Shown one piece after another: positions 9,401 through 18,157 of a stretch of 64,000 nt of DNA. The DNA lies in the NCBI RefSeq assembly GCF_014109825.1, contig NZ_CP059576.1:1514001-1578000 (forward strand), in the 5' to 3' direction. The notes under the pieces were generated by a model that worked only from the letters and a program-made list of their open reading frames with translations, made no database searches and was not told the DNA's origin. Origin of the DNA: Legionella sp. PC997. GTDB taxonomy: Bacteria > Pseudomonadota > Gammaproteobacteria > Legionellales > Legionellaceae. The translations under genes and the position numbers were made by a program. Numbering within the stretch: position 1 is the first letter of the stretch; each line of letters opens with the position of its first letter.

Positions 9401-9679
9401 TGCATGGGCAAAATCAAGCGTCTTTTGCTGATGCGGGCTATTTGCTTTGTTATTGCGAGCAGCCTGTTGAAGCGCCAAAACGATACGCTCACGCATTTCA
9501 CTCGCAGCTTTACGGGTAAAGGTTAAGGCGACTATCTGTTCTGGTGACGTTACGGTGCTTAACAATCGTAAATAACGCTGAGTCAGAATTTCAGTTTTAC
9601 CCGATCCTGCAGGGGCTTGTACGATAAATGATAAGGAAGGATCAGTAGCTTGACTTCGTTGATCACTGTCGACTAGCAT
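6434..9679 (-). CDS. AddA/RecB-type UvrD helicase-nuclease
   Basis: 1081 residues. Superfamily 1 helicase: Walker A APAGSGKT (residues 22-29), motif Ia ALTFTRKAASEMRER, Walker B DEFQDTS, motif III GDPMQSIYRFRQ, motif IV SCNFRSTQT, motif V TIHKSKGLEFD, motif VI YVAVTRAKSRLYL. The C-terminus carries a RecB-family nuclease core with IDFKTGK at about residue 1023. It should unwind and degrade DNA ends in double-strand-break repair. AddA proteins normally work with AddB, usually next door; none is in this window. The upstream neighbour is the aspartokinase fusion, 120 bases away, so not a repair operon. Whether it is AddA or a lone relative needs its partner located. Confidence 0.88.
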   Translation of the reverse strand: MLVDSDQRSQATDPSLSFIVQAPAGSGKTEILTQRYLRLLSTVTSPEQIVALTFTRKAASEMRERIVLALQQAARNNKANSPHQQKTLDFAHAALQRDASYEWNLLQQPNRLRIITIDSLCQSINQSIPLLEKQISYSQITEKAEHHYLNASRCCIQFALTSPEYQNAIKTLLLHVDNRQDRLLELFTGLLAKRDQWIVPLFQARTQKKSAFEHALLLIEQHELKRFTQSLPSYLAQELTQCARELAIIENNSNSPRYLLKNWYDFQQTTQEIATALSKLLLTGDAQFRKSFDHHVGLLSTSCAPDEYKRLKNASKELLNELNEYPDFLEALIQVSNLPKPEYDLEQWEVLQALFLLLPLLVSHLHVLFSGQNEVDFTAISQQALNALGDAENPTDLALYLDHTLHHILVDEFQDTSITQFELLTKLVLGWQEQDGKTLFIVGDPMQSIYRFRQAEVGLFFRAKEEGIGPVKLKSLELSCNFRSTQTIVNWVNHQFANIFPKQVDIESGAVSFHSSVNVIQDEHGSTIHSLQFKNREQEAKKLIEIVQNELQTFPDQTIAILVRSRTQLGEIIQLLRQHQIPYQGTDITLLANLGHIRDAWSLTQALLTPANRLSWLAALHSPYCGLALSDIHAIAEFNKRKSIYFALLNLNKIPRLSEEGRVRADFFIRVMHKALTQRYESKLSVWVIQTLKELHMDNILKTAQLNDLEQFWSLLDRYEQDGRIPDLKEFLSELNKLYSQQANPSRLQIMTIHKSKGLEFDAVLLPGLGMQPNRGDNPMLRWLNLPTQKHGNLLLMSPIQGAHQEHCALYDYLSRLDGVKSHYEAQRLLYVAVTRAKSRLYLMDHSERTSKASFRYLLKDLEFSEDNTMSLIEEINGSLPKLGRLPLDFYQNKESESFDVRLSLKTTPSTFSTTIPRLAGIVTHQLLQWICDHHPESIADVPWNLVHYELRKLGFDENMQHETLASIQEQITRMFEDQIGLWIISQHNQEQNEYELLVKQQDRPITRIIDRTFEDQSKRWIIDFKTGKEDEASMMKHRQQLDEYASYLSIHTSLPIYCGLYYLSTNHWVSWEYESAEVTF

Positions 9680-9772
9680 TATTTTTATATCCCTGTATAA
9701 ACATGATTGAAAAAACTTAGGGGGAAGGAGATTAATTTAGTCTTATGAATGCCTCTCAACCCCTGGAGAACA

Positions 9773-9794
9773 CCTTCTCCCCATAGGGAGAAGG
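9773..9794. repeat. Perfect palindrome after aspartokinase fusion
   Basis: CCTTCTCCC, loop CATA, GGGAGAAGG: a 9 bp perfect stem just beyond the stop of the aspartokinase-decarboxylase gene. No T-run follows on either strand, so it is not a canonical intrinsic terminator; it looks like a REP-type extragenic palindrome or 3' stabiliser. Confidence 0.55.
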
Positions 9795-9798
9795 GAGG

Positions 9799-12360
9799 TT
9801 AGTCAATAACAATTTCTTGTGCAGGTGGACGCAAATTGTAATGGGAACTCATACAACGACCATAAGCTCCGGCATTAGCAATTAATAATACATCGCCTTC
9901 TTCTGTTACGGGTAATAATCGGTCATAGCCCAAGGTATCTCCAGATTCACAAATCGGGCCTACGATATGAGAAAAACCCGCTTTTTCTTCATGTAATCGA
10001 CTTAGGTTTACGATTTCATGATAAGCACCGTATAACGAGGGTCGGATTAATGAGTTCATACCGGTTTCTATACCCACAAATTTTACCTTTCCTTTTTCTT
10101 TGCATTGGGTAACTTTGGCTAGGATTACACCACTTTCCGCTACAAAAAAACGACCCGGTTCAAGCCAGATTTGAATTTGAGGATAACGTGATTTAACCGC
10201 CATTAGCGAAGCATCCATACTTGAAAAATCTAATGGTTGTTGGCCGGGCTTCTCTACTATACCCAGTCCACCACCAAGATTAATGGATTTGACTAGTGGG
10301 AATTGCTCTGTCAGCGAGGCGAGCATTAAAGCGGTTTGTTGCCATAATTCTGGGGTGAGAATGCCACTACCTGAGTGTGCATGCAAACCGACTACCTGGA
10401 TTTTATATTTCTTGGTTAATGTGACAACTTGATCAATATCATTTTGCGTAATGCCAAATTTTGATTCATTTCCCCCAGTTGAAACATGTTTGTGATGCCC
10501 CGCACCAGTACCTGGATCAATACGAATAATAACTTCACGATTTTTAAATATATCGGGCCAATGTTCCAATGGATATAAACTATCTATAGTAACATAACAG
10601 CCTATATTTAGAGCATATTCATATTCTGCTCTAGGCGCAAAATTAGGAGTAAACAAAATTCGTTTTCGGTCTATATTAGGAAAGAGTTCCAGTACTCTGG
10701 TTAACTCTTGAATGGAGACACATTCAAGACCGATCCCTTCTTGTTCCATTGTTTTTAAAATCGATGGATGAGGATTGGCTTTGATTGCATAAAATAAGGT
10801 GTCTATGGACTTTAAGGCCAGTAGTTGCTTCGCTCGCTCCACTTGTGTTTGACTGTGATAAACATAACAAGGCGAATTAACTGAGGCTATAGTTAATAAA
10901 TGATCGCGCTCTTTTTCCCACCATGGAATAGTGCGCGCCGAAGGTTTGCCAAACTCTTCATGCCAGCTTTTTGAGTAGTAAAAAATTTGAGGGTTATTTT
11001 CTATAAGTAAGTGGTGTAGTTTTTGGCATAGTTGATTTGCTTGTGACTCATCCACCACAAATGTGAGGTTTAAGTCATTGGATGCCAGTGACATTAAGTA
11101 GACTTGTTTCGCTTCAAATACTTCTAATGCTGGGCCAAGTTGTGGCAATACAGTTCTGATATGATGACCAACGAGACTCACTGCACTACAGGGTTCAATG
11201 AGTTTTGCTCGACCAAATTGATTTAGCTCTGCAAGTAAGGCATTAATTGCAGGACGATCATGTATTTTACTATTAATATCCAGGGATAAAGTAACATTAA
11301 ACTCGGAGGAGGAGAGTAAGTCTACTGAGAAGCCATGATGTTTGAAGGCTGTAAATACATCAGATAAAAATCCTACTTGTTGCCACATGTGCAAGGTATC
11401 TATAGAGATCAATAAAATACTGTTTTTAATCTGTATGGATTTTATTAAAGGGGCCGTTTCATCAATATCCTTAGTAATCAATGTTCCTGAATGTTCCGGC
11501 ATTTGAGTAAATTTGACTGACATTGGAATATTGGCGCGTCGGACCGGAGGAATACAGTTTGGGTGTAATACCTTCGCTCCCATGGTGGCAATTTCCTGAG
11601 CTTCATCATAATTTAATTTTTTCAATAAACGCGCTTGAGGCAGTTGATGAGGATTGGCCGTATAAATTCCAGGAACATCAGTCCAGATTTCACATGATGC
11701 AGCTTGAAGTTTGCCTGCAAGTAATGCAGCAGATGTATCTGAACCTCCGCGACCCAATAAAACCGTCTCCCCTTGAGGATTGGCAGCAAAAAATCCTTGA
11801 GTAATAATGGCTTGAGCACCACTGTTAAGAAATTTTTCAACTAACTCGGGAGCATATTCACTTTCACAGCGAGCAGAAAGGTAATTTGCTGAGCCACCTT
11901 CAGGAAAGGGTGTACTGATTAAGAGTTCACGAGCATCATACCAAGTACAATGAATTCCTTGTTTTTCGAGAAATGCATGTCCTAAGCGGGTCATCATTAA
12001 TTCACCCATACTTAGAATTTCCGCATGCGTTTTTGCAGGAGCTTGCTTTAGTAAGGCAATTCCAGTAAGCCATTGCTCCAGTTGAAGTAATTCTTTTGCT
12101 ATTAATTCAGGATCAACTTCCAGCTGTTCAGCAAGATTAAGATGCCCATTACGAATATCAGTAAGAATACTCTGATGTTCATTGATTAAAGCCGCTTCAA
12201 TAGCCTTTTCGAGTTTGTTAGAAATTTGGGTTAGTGCGGAGCATACAATAACAGGCTGTACTCCAGAACTCATATGTTTTTTAGTAATGGAAACAATATT
12301 ATTCCAATTGTTGCGAGTTGAAACGCTGGTACCACCAAATTTAGTTACTATTTGTTGCAT
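9799..12360 (-). CDS. lysC/lysA: Bifunctional aspartokinase / diaminopimelate decarboxylase
   Basis: 853 residues joining the first and last enzymes of the aspartate-to-lysine branch. Residues 1 to about 300: aspartokinase (TKFGGTSV at 6-13, LLGRGGSDTSAALLAG, WTDVPGIYTANP, GAKVLHPNC). About 310-470: ACT-type regulatory domains where lysine feedback normally acts. From PWWEKERD at about 479: DAP decarboxylase with FYAIKANPHP (PLP lysine), HAHSGSGIL, NLGGGLGI and CESGDTLGYDR. The fusion is known in Legionella and some xanthomonads. It phosphorylates aspartate and decarboxylates meso-DAP in the cytosol. Monocistronic, followed by a palindrome. Its C-terminal half appears to be the source of the chimera at 2215-3639. 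Confidence 0.95.
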   Translation of the reverse strand: MQQIVTKFGGTSVSTRNNWNNIVSITKKHMSSGVQPVIVCSALTQISNKLEKAIEAALINEHQSILTDIRNGHLNLAEQLEVDPELIAKELLQLEQWLTGIALLKQAPAKTHAEILSMGELMMTRLGHAFLEKQGIHCTWYDARELLISTPFPEGGSANYLSARCESEYAPELVEKFLNSGAQAIITQGFFAANPQGETVLLGRGGSDTSAALLAGKLQAASCEIWTDVPGIYTANPHQLPQARLLKKLNYDEAQEIATMGAKVLHPNCIPPVRRANIPMSVKFTQMPEHSGTLITKDIDETAPLIKSIQIKNSILLISIDTLHMWQQVGFLSDVFTAFKHHGFSVDLLSSSEFNVTLSLDINSKIHDRPAINALLAELNQFGRAKLIEPCSAVSLVGHHIRTVLPQLGPALEVFEAKQVYLMSLASNDLNLTFVVDESQANQLCQKLHHLLIENNPQIFYYSKSWHEEFGKPSARTIPWWEKERDHLLTIASVNSPCYVYHSQTQVERAKQLLALKSIDTLFYAIKANPHPSILKTMEQEGIGLECVSIQELTRVLELFPNIDRKRILFTPNFAPRAEYEYALNIGCYVTIDSLYPLEHWPDIFKNREVIIRIDPGTGAGHHKHVSTGGNESKFGITQNDIDQVVTLTKKYKIQVVGLHAHSGSGILTPELWQQTALMLASLTEQFPLVKSINLGGGLGIVEKPGQQPLDFSSMDASLMAVKSRYPQIQIWLEPGRFFVAESGVILAKVTQCKEKGKVKFVGIETGMNSLIRPSLYGAYHEIVNLSRLHEEKAGFSHIVGPICESGDTLGYDRLLPVTEEGDVLLIANAGAYGRCMSSHYNLRPPAQEIVID

Positions 12361-12637
12361 GATTCATTTCCGCACAAAATTAATACACATTATCATGGAC
12401 AGGAGTGGGTACACAAGTTCTTATAACTTGAATTACTGATCTAATGCCAGTTTTACTCATTAATTGCCCACGATGGATTTAATTAATTCACTCTGAATTA
12501 ATTTTCATTACCTGTTGAATATAAATAAGAAAAAGGTATTTTTAATGATTTGAAAACAGGGTAAACTCGTTTTTTAGCGGACGTATTTTATTCAATTTTT
12601 GAAGTATGATATCTGAGGAGTAACAGGAGTGAAAAAT

Positions 12638-14086
12638 ATGCACAAACCTTTAAGAACACTGGTTAATGCGGCTGTTCTTAGTGTTCTGGCTAGTGGTGGA
12701 GTTCATGCAGCTGGATTTTCTTTATATGGAGAAGCTACCGGTTATACAGTGGGTAACTATGCGGCTGGTTCTGCCGCAGAAGCTGCTGATGCATCAACAG
12801 GTTGGTATAATCCCGCTGGTTTAGCTTTACTTCGTGAGCAACAAGTAGTTTTTAGCGGTGTTGGCATATTTCCTACTCTTAAGCTGGATGGTACAAGTAC
12901 CTTTACTACTTCTACAGGTCTTCCTCCTCCGTTCCCCTCAGCAGTTCAATATGTACAAGAGTTTGAAGGAGTAGATGGCAGTTATAATGGTTTTGTTCCT
13001 TCATTCCATTATGCGCTTCCTTTAGGTGAGCGTACTACCTTCGGTTTTAGTATGACTGCTCCATTTGGTTTGTCTACAGATTGGGCTCCTGATTCTCCTG
13101 TACGTTATTCTGCGACCTACACTGAAATTTTAACTACTAATTTTTCGCCAGAATTAGGCACTCGCTTAACAGAAAATTTTGCATTGGGAGCTGGTCTTGA
13201 TTTGCAATGGTCTCGTGCTAAATTCAATCAAATGATTGGTGCACCAACTTTATTTCAAATTCTTGGAGAAAATCCTGCTACCGTTGATTCTTTAAGTTAC
13301 AACAAAGCGGCTTCTTGGGGTGTTGGATTTCATGTTGGGGTGATGGGAATATTTAATGACAATCACACACGCATAGGTCTTAACTATCAATCCAGAGTAA
13401 GACATGTGTTCTATGGGCATAGTCGTTTTTCTGGAATTTTAGCCAATAATAATTTTAATCTGGTTTTCCCTGTATTGCCTCCTTCAACATCTCGAACAAA
13501 TAATGATTTATTCAGTGACCCACAAGAATTTCCAGATGTACTTACTCTAAGTGCTTATCAAGATATTAATGAGCGACTCGCTTTATTGGGATCTGTTGTT
13601 TATACCGGATGGGGTGTTTTTAAAGAAATCCAATTAAATAATGTGGCTGTACCCAATATCGGACACGCACCAATTTTTCCTGTGACTCAGGCAAATATTA
13701 ATAGCAATGTACCCCAAAATTACCATGATTCTTGGCGTGTTGCGCTTGGTGCAAATTATCATGTAAATCCCAAGCTAATGCTTCGTGTAGGTGGCGGTTA
13801 TGATGAAACTCCAACAAATGATATCGATCGAAATGTTCGTTTACCTGACGTAGATCGTTGGGCCGTGGCTGTAGGTGCTCATTACCAATGGCGTCCAAAT
13901 GTAGGTGTTGATGTGGGCTACACCCATTTGTTTGCTGGGAACAAGCCAAACGTTCATTCTGAACAGCCTCTCTCACAAACTTCTGTATATAATGTGGATG
14001 TGGATGACGGTAATTTTGGTGCAGATTTGGTTGGTGCTCAATTGACATGGATTATTGATAAAGCCCCAGCAACACCTACCAAATAA
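12638..14086 (+). CDS. FadL/OmpP1-family outer membrane transporter
   Basis: 482 residues from ATG at 12638 (AGGAG 8 bases upstream); GTG at 12629 with its own GAGGAG would add three residues. Signal peptide with hydrophobic core VNAAVLSVLASGGVHA, then mature AAGFSLYGEATG, the FadL-type N-terminus that plugs the barrel, and the family DASTGWYNPAG block. Many alternating beta-strands follow (GVGFHVGVMGIF, LMLRVGGGYDETP, NVGVDVGYTHLF). These barrels take up long-chain fatty acids or other hydrophobics. About 270 bases upstream hold only AT-rich probable promoter sequence. A strong terminator follows. Confidence 0.88.
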   Translation: MHKPLRTLVNAAVLSVLASGGVHAAGFSLYGEATGYTVGNYAAGSAAEAADASTGWYNPAGLALLREQQVVFSGVGIFPTLKLDGTSTFTTSTGLPPPFPSAVQYVQEFEGVDGSYNGFVPSFHYALPLGERTTFGFSMTAPFGLSTDWAPDSPVRYSATYTEILTTNFSPELGTRLTENFALGAGLDLQWSRAKFNQMIGAPTLFQILGENPATVDSLSYNKAASWGVGFHVGVMGIFNDNHTRIGLNYQSRVRHVFYGHSRFSGILANNNFNLVFPVLPPSTSRTNNDLFSDPQEFPDVLTLSAYQDINERLALLGSVVYTGWGVFKEIQLNNVAVPNIGHAPIFPVTQANINSNVPQNYHDSWRVALGANYHVNPKLMLRVGGGYDETPTNDIDRNVRLPDVDRWAVAVGAHYQWRPNVGVDVGYTHLFAGNKPNVHSEQPLSQTSVYNVDVDDGNFGADLVGAQLTWIIDKAPATPTK

Positions 14087-14104
14087 CTATTTATCATCTA
14101 AATA

Positions 14105-14130
14105 AAAAAGCCACTTTTAAGTGGCTTTTT
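14105..14130. terminator. Bidirectional intrinsic terminator
   Basis: AAAAAGCCACTT, TT, AAGTGGCTTTTT: a 12 bp perfect inverted repeat with T-runs in both directions, between the convergent fadL-like gene and the secreted-protein gene at 14200. Confidence 0.93.
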
Positions 14131-14199
14131 ATTTACTGGGTACTTTTGAGTTCAATTGGAGACAAGTTTTTGTTCCTTAACCTCATTAAAATAAATAAA

Positions 14200-14589
14200 T
14201 TATTTTTTTGTTATGGTTGCTTCGCCGAGGCCATTTACCGTAAGTGTATATCCGTTTTTAGATAAAAATTTTGGAGTGATGTCTCCAGTATCAAGATCCA
14301 TATGAACCTCGCCAACCTCTATAGGATTGGATGTATTAGTGGCCATTTTAATTACTGCAGAACATTGTCTACCTGTTGTGTGTCCGTAGCAGGCCAATTT
14401 TACTAGATTCCAATAAACTCGTTGAGTTGAATTGGCGGGAGTTGGGTATGCAGAAGGTACGCCTGCTATATAAGCGTTTGATTCTTCAGTAGTATTATTA
14501 TGAGTGGTCAAATAAGTTGGACTTGCAAAAGCTGTTAAAGCACTAATGCTTAAAGCTACTGCTGAAAAACCTTTAAATATTAAATTCAT
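14200..14589 (-). CDS. Small secreted protein, unknown function
   Basis: 129 residues. Signal peptide about 1-22 (hydrophobic GFSAVALSISALTAFAS). The mature part is Thr/Asn-rich at first (YLTTHNNTTEESNAYIAG), then has two cysteines (KLACYGHTTGRQCSAVIKMA) that could form a disulfide in the periplasm, and a short beta-rich tail. No family recognised. The ATG follows a purine-rich GGAGAAAAAG leader on the minus strand. It is monocistronic and shares the bidirectional terminator with the porin gene. Confidence 0.72.
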   Translation of the reverse strand: MNLIFKGFSAVALSISALTAFASPTYLTTHNNTTEESNAYIAGVPSAYPTPANSTQRVYWNLVKLACYGHTTGRQCSAVIKMATNTSNPIEVGEVHMDLDTGDITPKFLSKNGYTLTVNGLGEATITKK

Positions 14590-14802
14590 TATATCTTTTT
14601 CTCCGTTTAATTATAATTGATTGGTGTTGTTATCGTGTCCACTATGGCTAGGGGACAGTCAAATATTCACACCAATCGGCTGTTCTACATCTAAAACCCA
14701 TCAAGAGTATATCGGAAAATAACTAAGTGTCTATCACCATCAGCTTTCATAAACACTCTCTGTGTGGGTTTTTATTGTAAGAATAAATGTCGCATGGGAG
14801 CC

Positions 14803-15819
14803 TTAAAGTGTTGTTTTATTTTGACTTAACATACGCGCAATATCTTTCGCAAAATAAGAAATAATAAAATCGGCACCTGCACGTTTTATTGCAGTCAAGC
14901 TTTCTATAATACCGTGTTCTTCATTGATGAGTTTGTTTTGAGCAGCTATTTTAATCATTGAATATTCGCCACTTACCTGATAAGCACAAAGGGGGACTTC
15001 AGGAAAGTTTTGTTTAAGTTTTGCGATAACATCCAAATAAAATCCAGCAGGTTTTACCATAATCATGTCGGCACCTTCATCAAGATCAAGGGCGGTTTCT
15101 CTTATTGCTTCAGCTCCATTTGCAGGATCCATCTGATAGGCCTTGCGATCACCAAATTTTGGCGCTCCTTGGGCTGCTTCTCTAAAAGGACCATATAGGC
15201 AAGAACAATATTTAGCACTGTAACTTAAAATAGGAATATGTTGATATCCTTGGGTGTCTAAAGCTTCCCGAATTGCATACACCATTCCATCAGTCATTCC
15301 GCTCGGTGCAACCCAATCAGCACCGGCTTGCGCATGACTTATGGCTTGTTTTGCAAGGAATGCTAAGGTTTTTTCAGTATCAATGCATTCTCCATCAAGC
15401 ACACCACAATGACCATGGTCTGTGTACTCACAAAAGCAAAGATCGGTAATAATGAGGATGTCTTTATTTATAGCACGAATTTCTTTTATCGCTTTTTGAA
15501 TAATTCCTTCGTTACTAAATGATTCACTTCCATAAGCATCTTTATGTTTAGGAATGCCAAATAGAAGTACTGCAGGAATCCCTAGGGAACTCAGCAATTC
15601 AATTTCCTTAGGGATGCACCCAAGACTCAATTGAAACTGACCAGGCATTGCATTTATTTCTTGAGGTTCATTGAGTAGTTCACTGATAAATAGAGGAGCA
15701 ATAAATTGCTGCGGATGTAAGCGTGTTTCTCTAACTAGAGCTCGAGACATTGCATTACTTCTTAAACGAGTTAATCTTAATGGCATCTGATAATTGGTCA
15801 TGGAATTCATCCTAATCAT
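14803..15819 (-). CDS. hemB: Porphobilinogen synthase (delta-aminolevulinate dehydratase)
   Basis: 338 residues from ATG at 15819, with GAGG 8 bases upstream (an in-frame GTG at 15828 overlaps that site). Condenses two 5-aminolevulinate molecules into porphobilinogen for haem. Visible: LRLTRLRSNAMSRALVRE start, cysteine-rich metal loop DLCFCEYTDHGHCG, Schiff-base lysines in ILSYSAKYCSCLYGPFR and IMVKPAGFYLDVI, and YQVSGEYSMI. The three clustered cysteines suggest the zinc-dependent form. Normal length; no operon partner. Confidence 0.95.
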   Translation of the reverse strand: MIRMNSMTNYQMPLRLTRLRSNAMSRALVRETRLHPQQFIAPLFISELLNEPQEINAMPGQFQLSLGCIPKEIELLSSLGIPAVLLFGIPKHKDAYGSESFSNEGIIQKAIKEIRAINKDILIITDLCFCEYTDHGHCGVLDGECIDTEKTLAFLAKQAISHAQAGADWVAPSGMTDGMVYAIREALDTQGYQHIPILSYSAKYCSCLYGPFREAAQGAPKFGDRKAYQMDPANGAEAIRETALDLDEGADMIMVKPAGFYLDVIAKLKQNFPEVPLCAYQVSGEYSMIKIAAQNKLINEEHGIIESLTAIKRAGADFIISYFAKDIARMLSQNKTTL

Positions 15820-15931
15820 ATAGTTCACCTCTGTGGCTTAAAGATCATAGAGCCTCAAATGGTGGATATTTTAACACAACTCGTAGCGATCTGAGTGGAG
15901 GCGCGTAAATCCGTAAACGCTGGGGGTACTT

Positions 15932-18157
15932 TTACGAATTCTTAACCAGCTTATTTTTAGGTTTTCGTTGTTTTATTTTCTTATTGGAAGTATATAAAAA
16001 ATCAATAGCGCTACTGGTATCACTGTTGCTTATTTGAATACTAAAAAATCGATTGAGTAAGTACCTCAGTGTCAACATATTCGTATCGGTTTGTGACAGC
16101 CCGATGTTATAACTTAAATAAAGCCGCTTTGAAATAGATTTACCTACTATAAAAGAAGTCGTGTCGCTTGAAGTATTGGTGAGTTGATTGTAATTGGTAT
16201 TCGTTTGTACATTAAAATCAATACCCGCAGTCTGCTTGAGTTGCTCTAAAAGTTGAAGACCGTTCGTATTACTACCCAGATTCATTGAAGAAATCGCTGC
16301 TAAAAGTAGTTGTCCTCCAGCTTTGTCTGCTTGATTTGCTGGACGACCTAAAACAAGCCAGGAAAGAATTTCTGCTTGAGGAAGCGTTGCAGGATCAGAA
16401 AATAATTGTATTTTGGGGCGAGTTAATCGCCCTGTGGCTTCTACGCCTAAAATCATGGTTTCCCCATAATTCATATTTTGTAGATTGCTACTATTAAAGT
16501 CTAAAAGTTGACTTGAACTGGAGAAGGACGTTGAGGTGGTTGTAATTTTTTTCGCAGCTCGAAGGTTAATTCCCGGGTTACTAATGGGACCACCTGTGAA
16601 AATTAATTGTCCTTGTTGTATGGCTAAATCTTGCCCATAAGCTTTATAAGTACCCTGTCTTACTGATAACTCACCATAGGCATTGATTGAGCTTTGTTGC
16701 GATTGTTTTAAATGGAGTATTCCATCCAAATAACCCTTTAATCCTTTGATATTGACTGTAACTTCTTTTCCCATCTCCAGATCAATATCCATACTGTTAA
16801 ACAGGCTAAAAGAAGGGGATGATTTTTCTTTACGTTTAAAAACCACATCATCGGGCAAGGATACACTGTTATGGAAGGAGCGGGGTTTTATTTCAGCATA
16901 CGGAACCAAGATAGTACCTGAAATGGATTGTATCTTTGGCGTAAAATGTAGATTGAGTTTTGGTGAAATGTCAATTTTGTATTCGCTGGTTTGCACCAGT
17001 GGAAAATCATTGCCTTCTAGTACGATATCACCTGTATATCGGGAGGTAAGAGTCCCTTTCCCAGTCAGTGATAAGTGTTTACCTGAGGATTTGATAGAGC
17101 CGGCCATTTCCCAAGAGCGTTCTTTTCCGTGCACATTCATTTCCAAAGCATTTATATTAAGTCCTAATCTAGGTAATTCAAAACTGGTATTAATCAGTTT
17201 TATTTGACTTTCGATTTTGCGTTTATTCAAAGTACCACTTACTTTTAATGAAGCAATTAATTGCCCTTTGAGTTTGTTAATTTCAGGACTAATTTTTTGT
17301 AAAAAATCCATAGAATTTATTTCCAATACTACTTCACTGTTAATTAATTGTTCCTCCTTCAGACCAGTATCCAGTGCAAATTTAGGTAATTGAAACTTCA
17401 ATTTTAAATCTTTATGTTCATCAATTGTCAAAAGACCAGTTCCTTTAAGAGATTGAGGTGAGAGGAGAATCTTTAAAGAACCCCCTTTGAATTGAAAAAC
17501 CGGGAGAATGTCATTACTGGGTTCACGATAAAAACCAGGGGATATTGTAAGTGATAAAACCCCCCGATCCTTAGCAGTGATCTCACCTTGTGCTGATAAA
17601 TTGGTATACAAACGAGCATTTTTTGGGGAGAGATTCTGAGGACTTAGGCTGGCATCAAAAGTCCATTGCCAAGGTAATCTTCCGTGAATTTTTGCTTTTA
17701 TAAGCCAATGGTCCTCAGGGGCAGTGAGTATTTGGGAGCGTATAGCAATTTGTAGATTAGGTAAGACACCCGTTGCTGTAATCGTTCCGCTTTTGCTATC
17801 GATGATTTTATCTTTCGCAGTATTCCATTGCAAACCTTGCCACTGAGCCGTTATTAACTGACTTTCTCGTAGATAATGAGGATGCCATTCGACATTCAAT
17901 TGTTCAATTTTTAGAGTAAGTGATTTATTTTGATATTCGATTCCGCTCACAGTGAAGTGATTTAATAAACTTCCCTCAATTTGTTGGACTTTTATACTTC
18001 CGGGAAGATATAAGCGGCTGAATTGAATTACAGTATGGAGTCCTGACTTGGTTCCTAATAAAAATAAAGCAATACCTCCCAATAGAATAAGGAATATCAA
18101 GCTAATATAAAGTACTTTGACAAACACTTGCAGCGTTCTTACCAGAATCCGGTTCAT
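15932..18157 (-). CDS. tamB: Translocation and assembly module protein TamB (short form)
   Basis: 741 residues. One N-terminal membrane anchor (VLYISLIFLILLGGIALFLLG), then long beta-rich periplasmic sequence and the DUF490/TamB C-terminal block (GQLIFTGGPISNPGINLRA, TEATGRLTRPKI-like, SWLVLGRPANQADKAGG). It spans the periplasm and works with TamA in outer-membrane assembly and lipid transport. Its ATG overlaps the tamA stop by 4 bases (ATGA). It is much shorter than E. coli TamB (about 1259 residues), but both ends are intact. Confidence 0.9.
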   Translation of the reverse strand: MNRILVRTLQVFVKVLYISLIFLILLGGIALFLLGTKSGLHTVIQFSRLYLPGSIKVQQIEGSLLNHFTVSGIEYQNKSLTLKIEQLNVEWHPHYLRESQLITAQWQGLQWNTAKDKIIDSKSGTITATGVLPNLQIAIRSQILTAPEDHWLIKAKIHGRLPWQWTFDASLSPQNLSPKNARLYTNLSAQGEITAKDRGVLSLTISPGFYREPSNDILPVFQFKGGSLKILLSPQSLKGTGLLTIDEHKDLKLKFQLPKFALDTGLKEEQLINSEVVLEINSMDFLQKISPEINKLKGQLIASLKVSGTLNKRKIESQIKLINTSFELPRLGLNINALEMNVHGKERSWEMAGSIKSSGKHLSLTGKGTLTSRYTGDIVLEGNDFPLVQTSEYKIDISPKLNLHFTPKIQSISGTILVPYAEIKPRSFHNSVSLPDDVVFKRKEKSSPSFSLFNSMDIDLEMGKEVTVNIKGLKGYLDGILHLKQSQQSSINAYGELSVRQGTYKAYGQDLAIQQGQLIFTGGPISNPGINLRAAKKITTTSTSFSSSSQLLDFNSSNLQNMNYGETMILGVEATGRLTRPKIQLFSDPATLPQAEILSWLVLGRPANQADKAGGQLLLAAISSMNLGSNTNGLQLLEQLKQTAGIDFNVQTNTNYNQLTNTSSDTTSFIVGKSISKRLYLSYNIGLSQTDTNMLTLRYLLNRFFSIQISNSDTSSAIDFLYTSNKKIKQRKPKNKLVKNS

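Noticed and set aside
13698-14048. 116-codon minus frame rich in His
   Set aside because: Shadow of the FadL-type barrel; low-complexity His/Gln/Asn composition is an artefact of the reverse frame.
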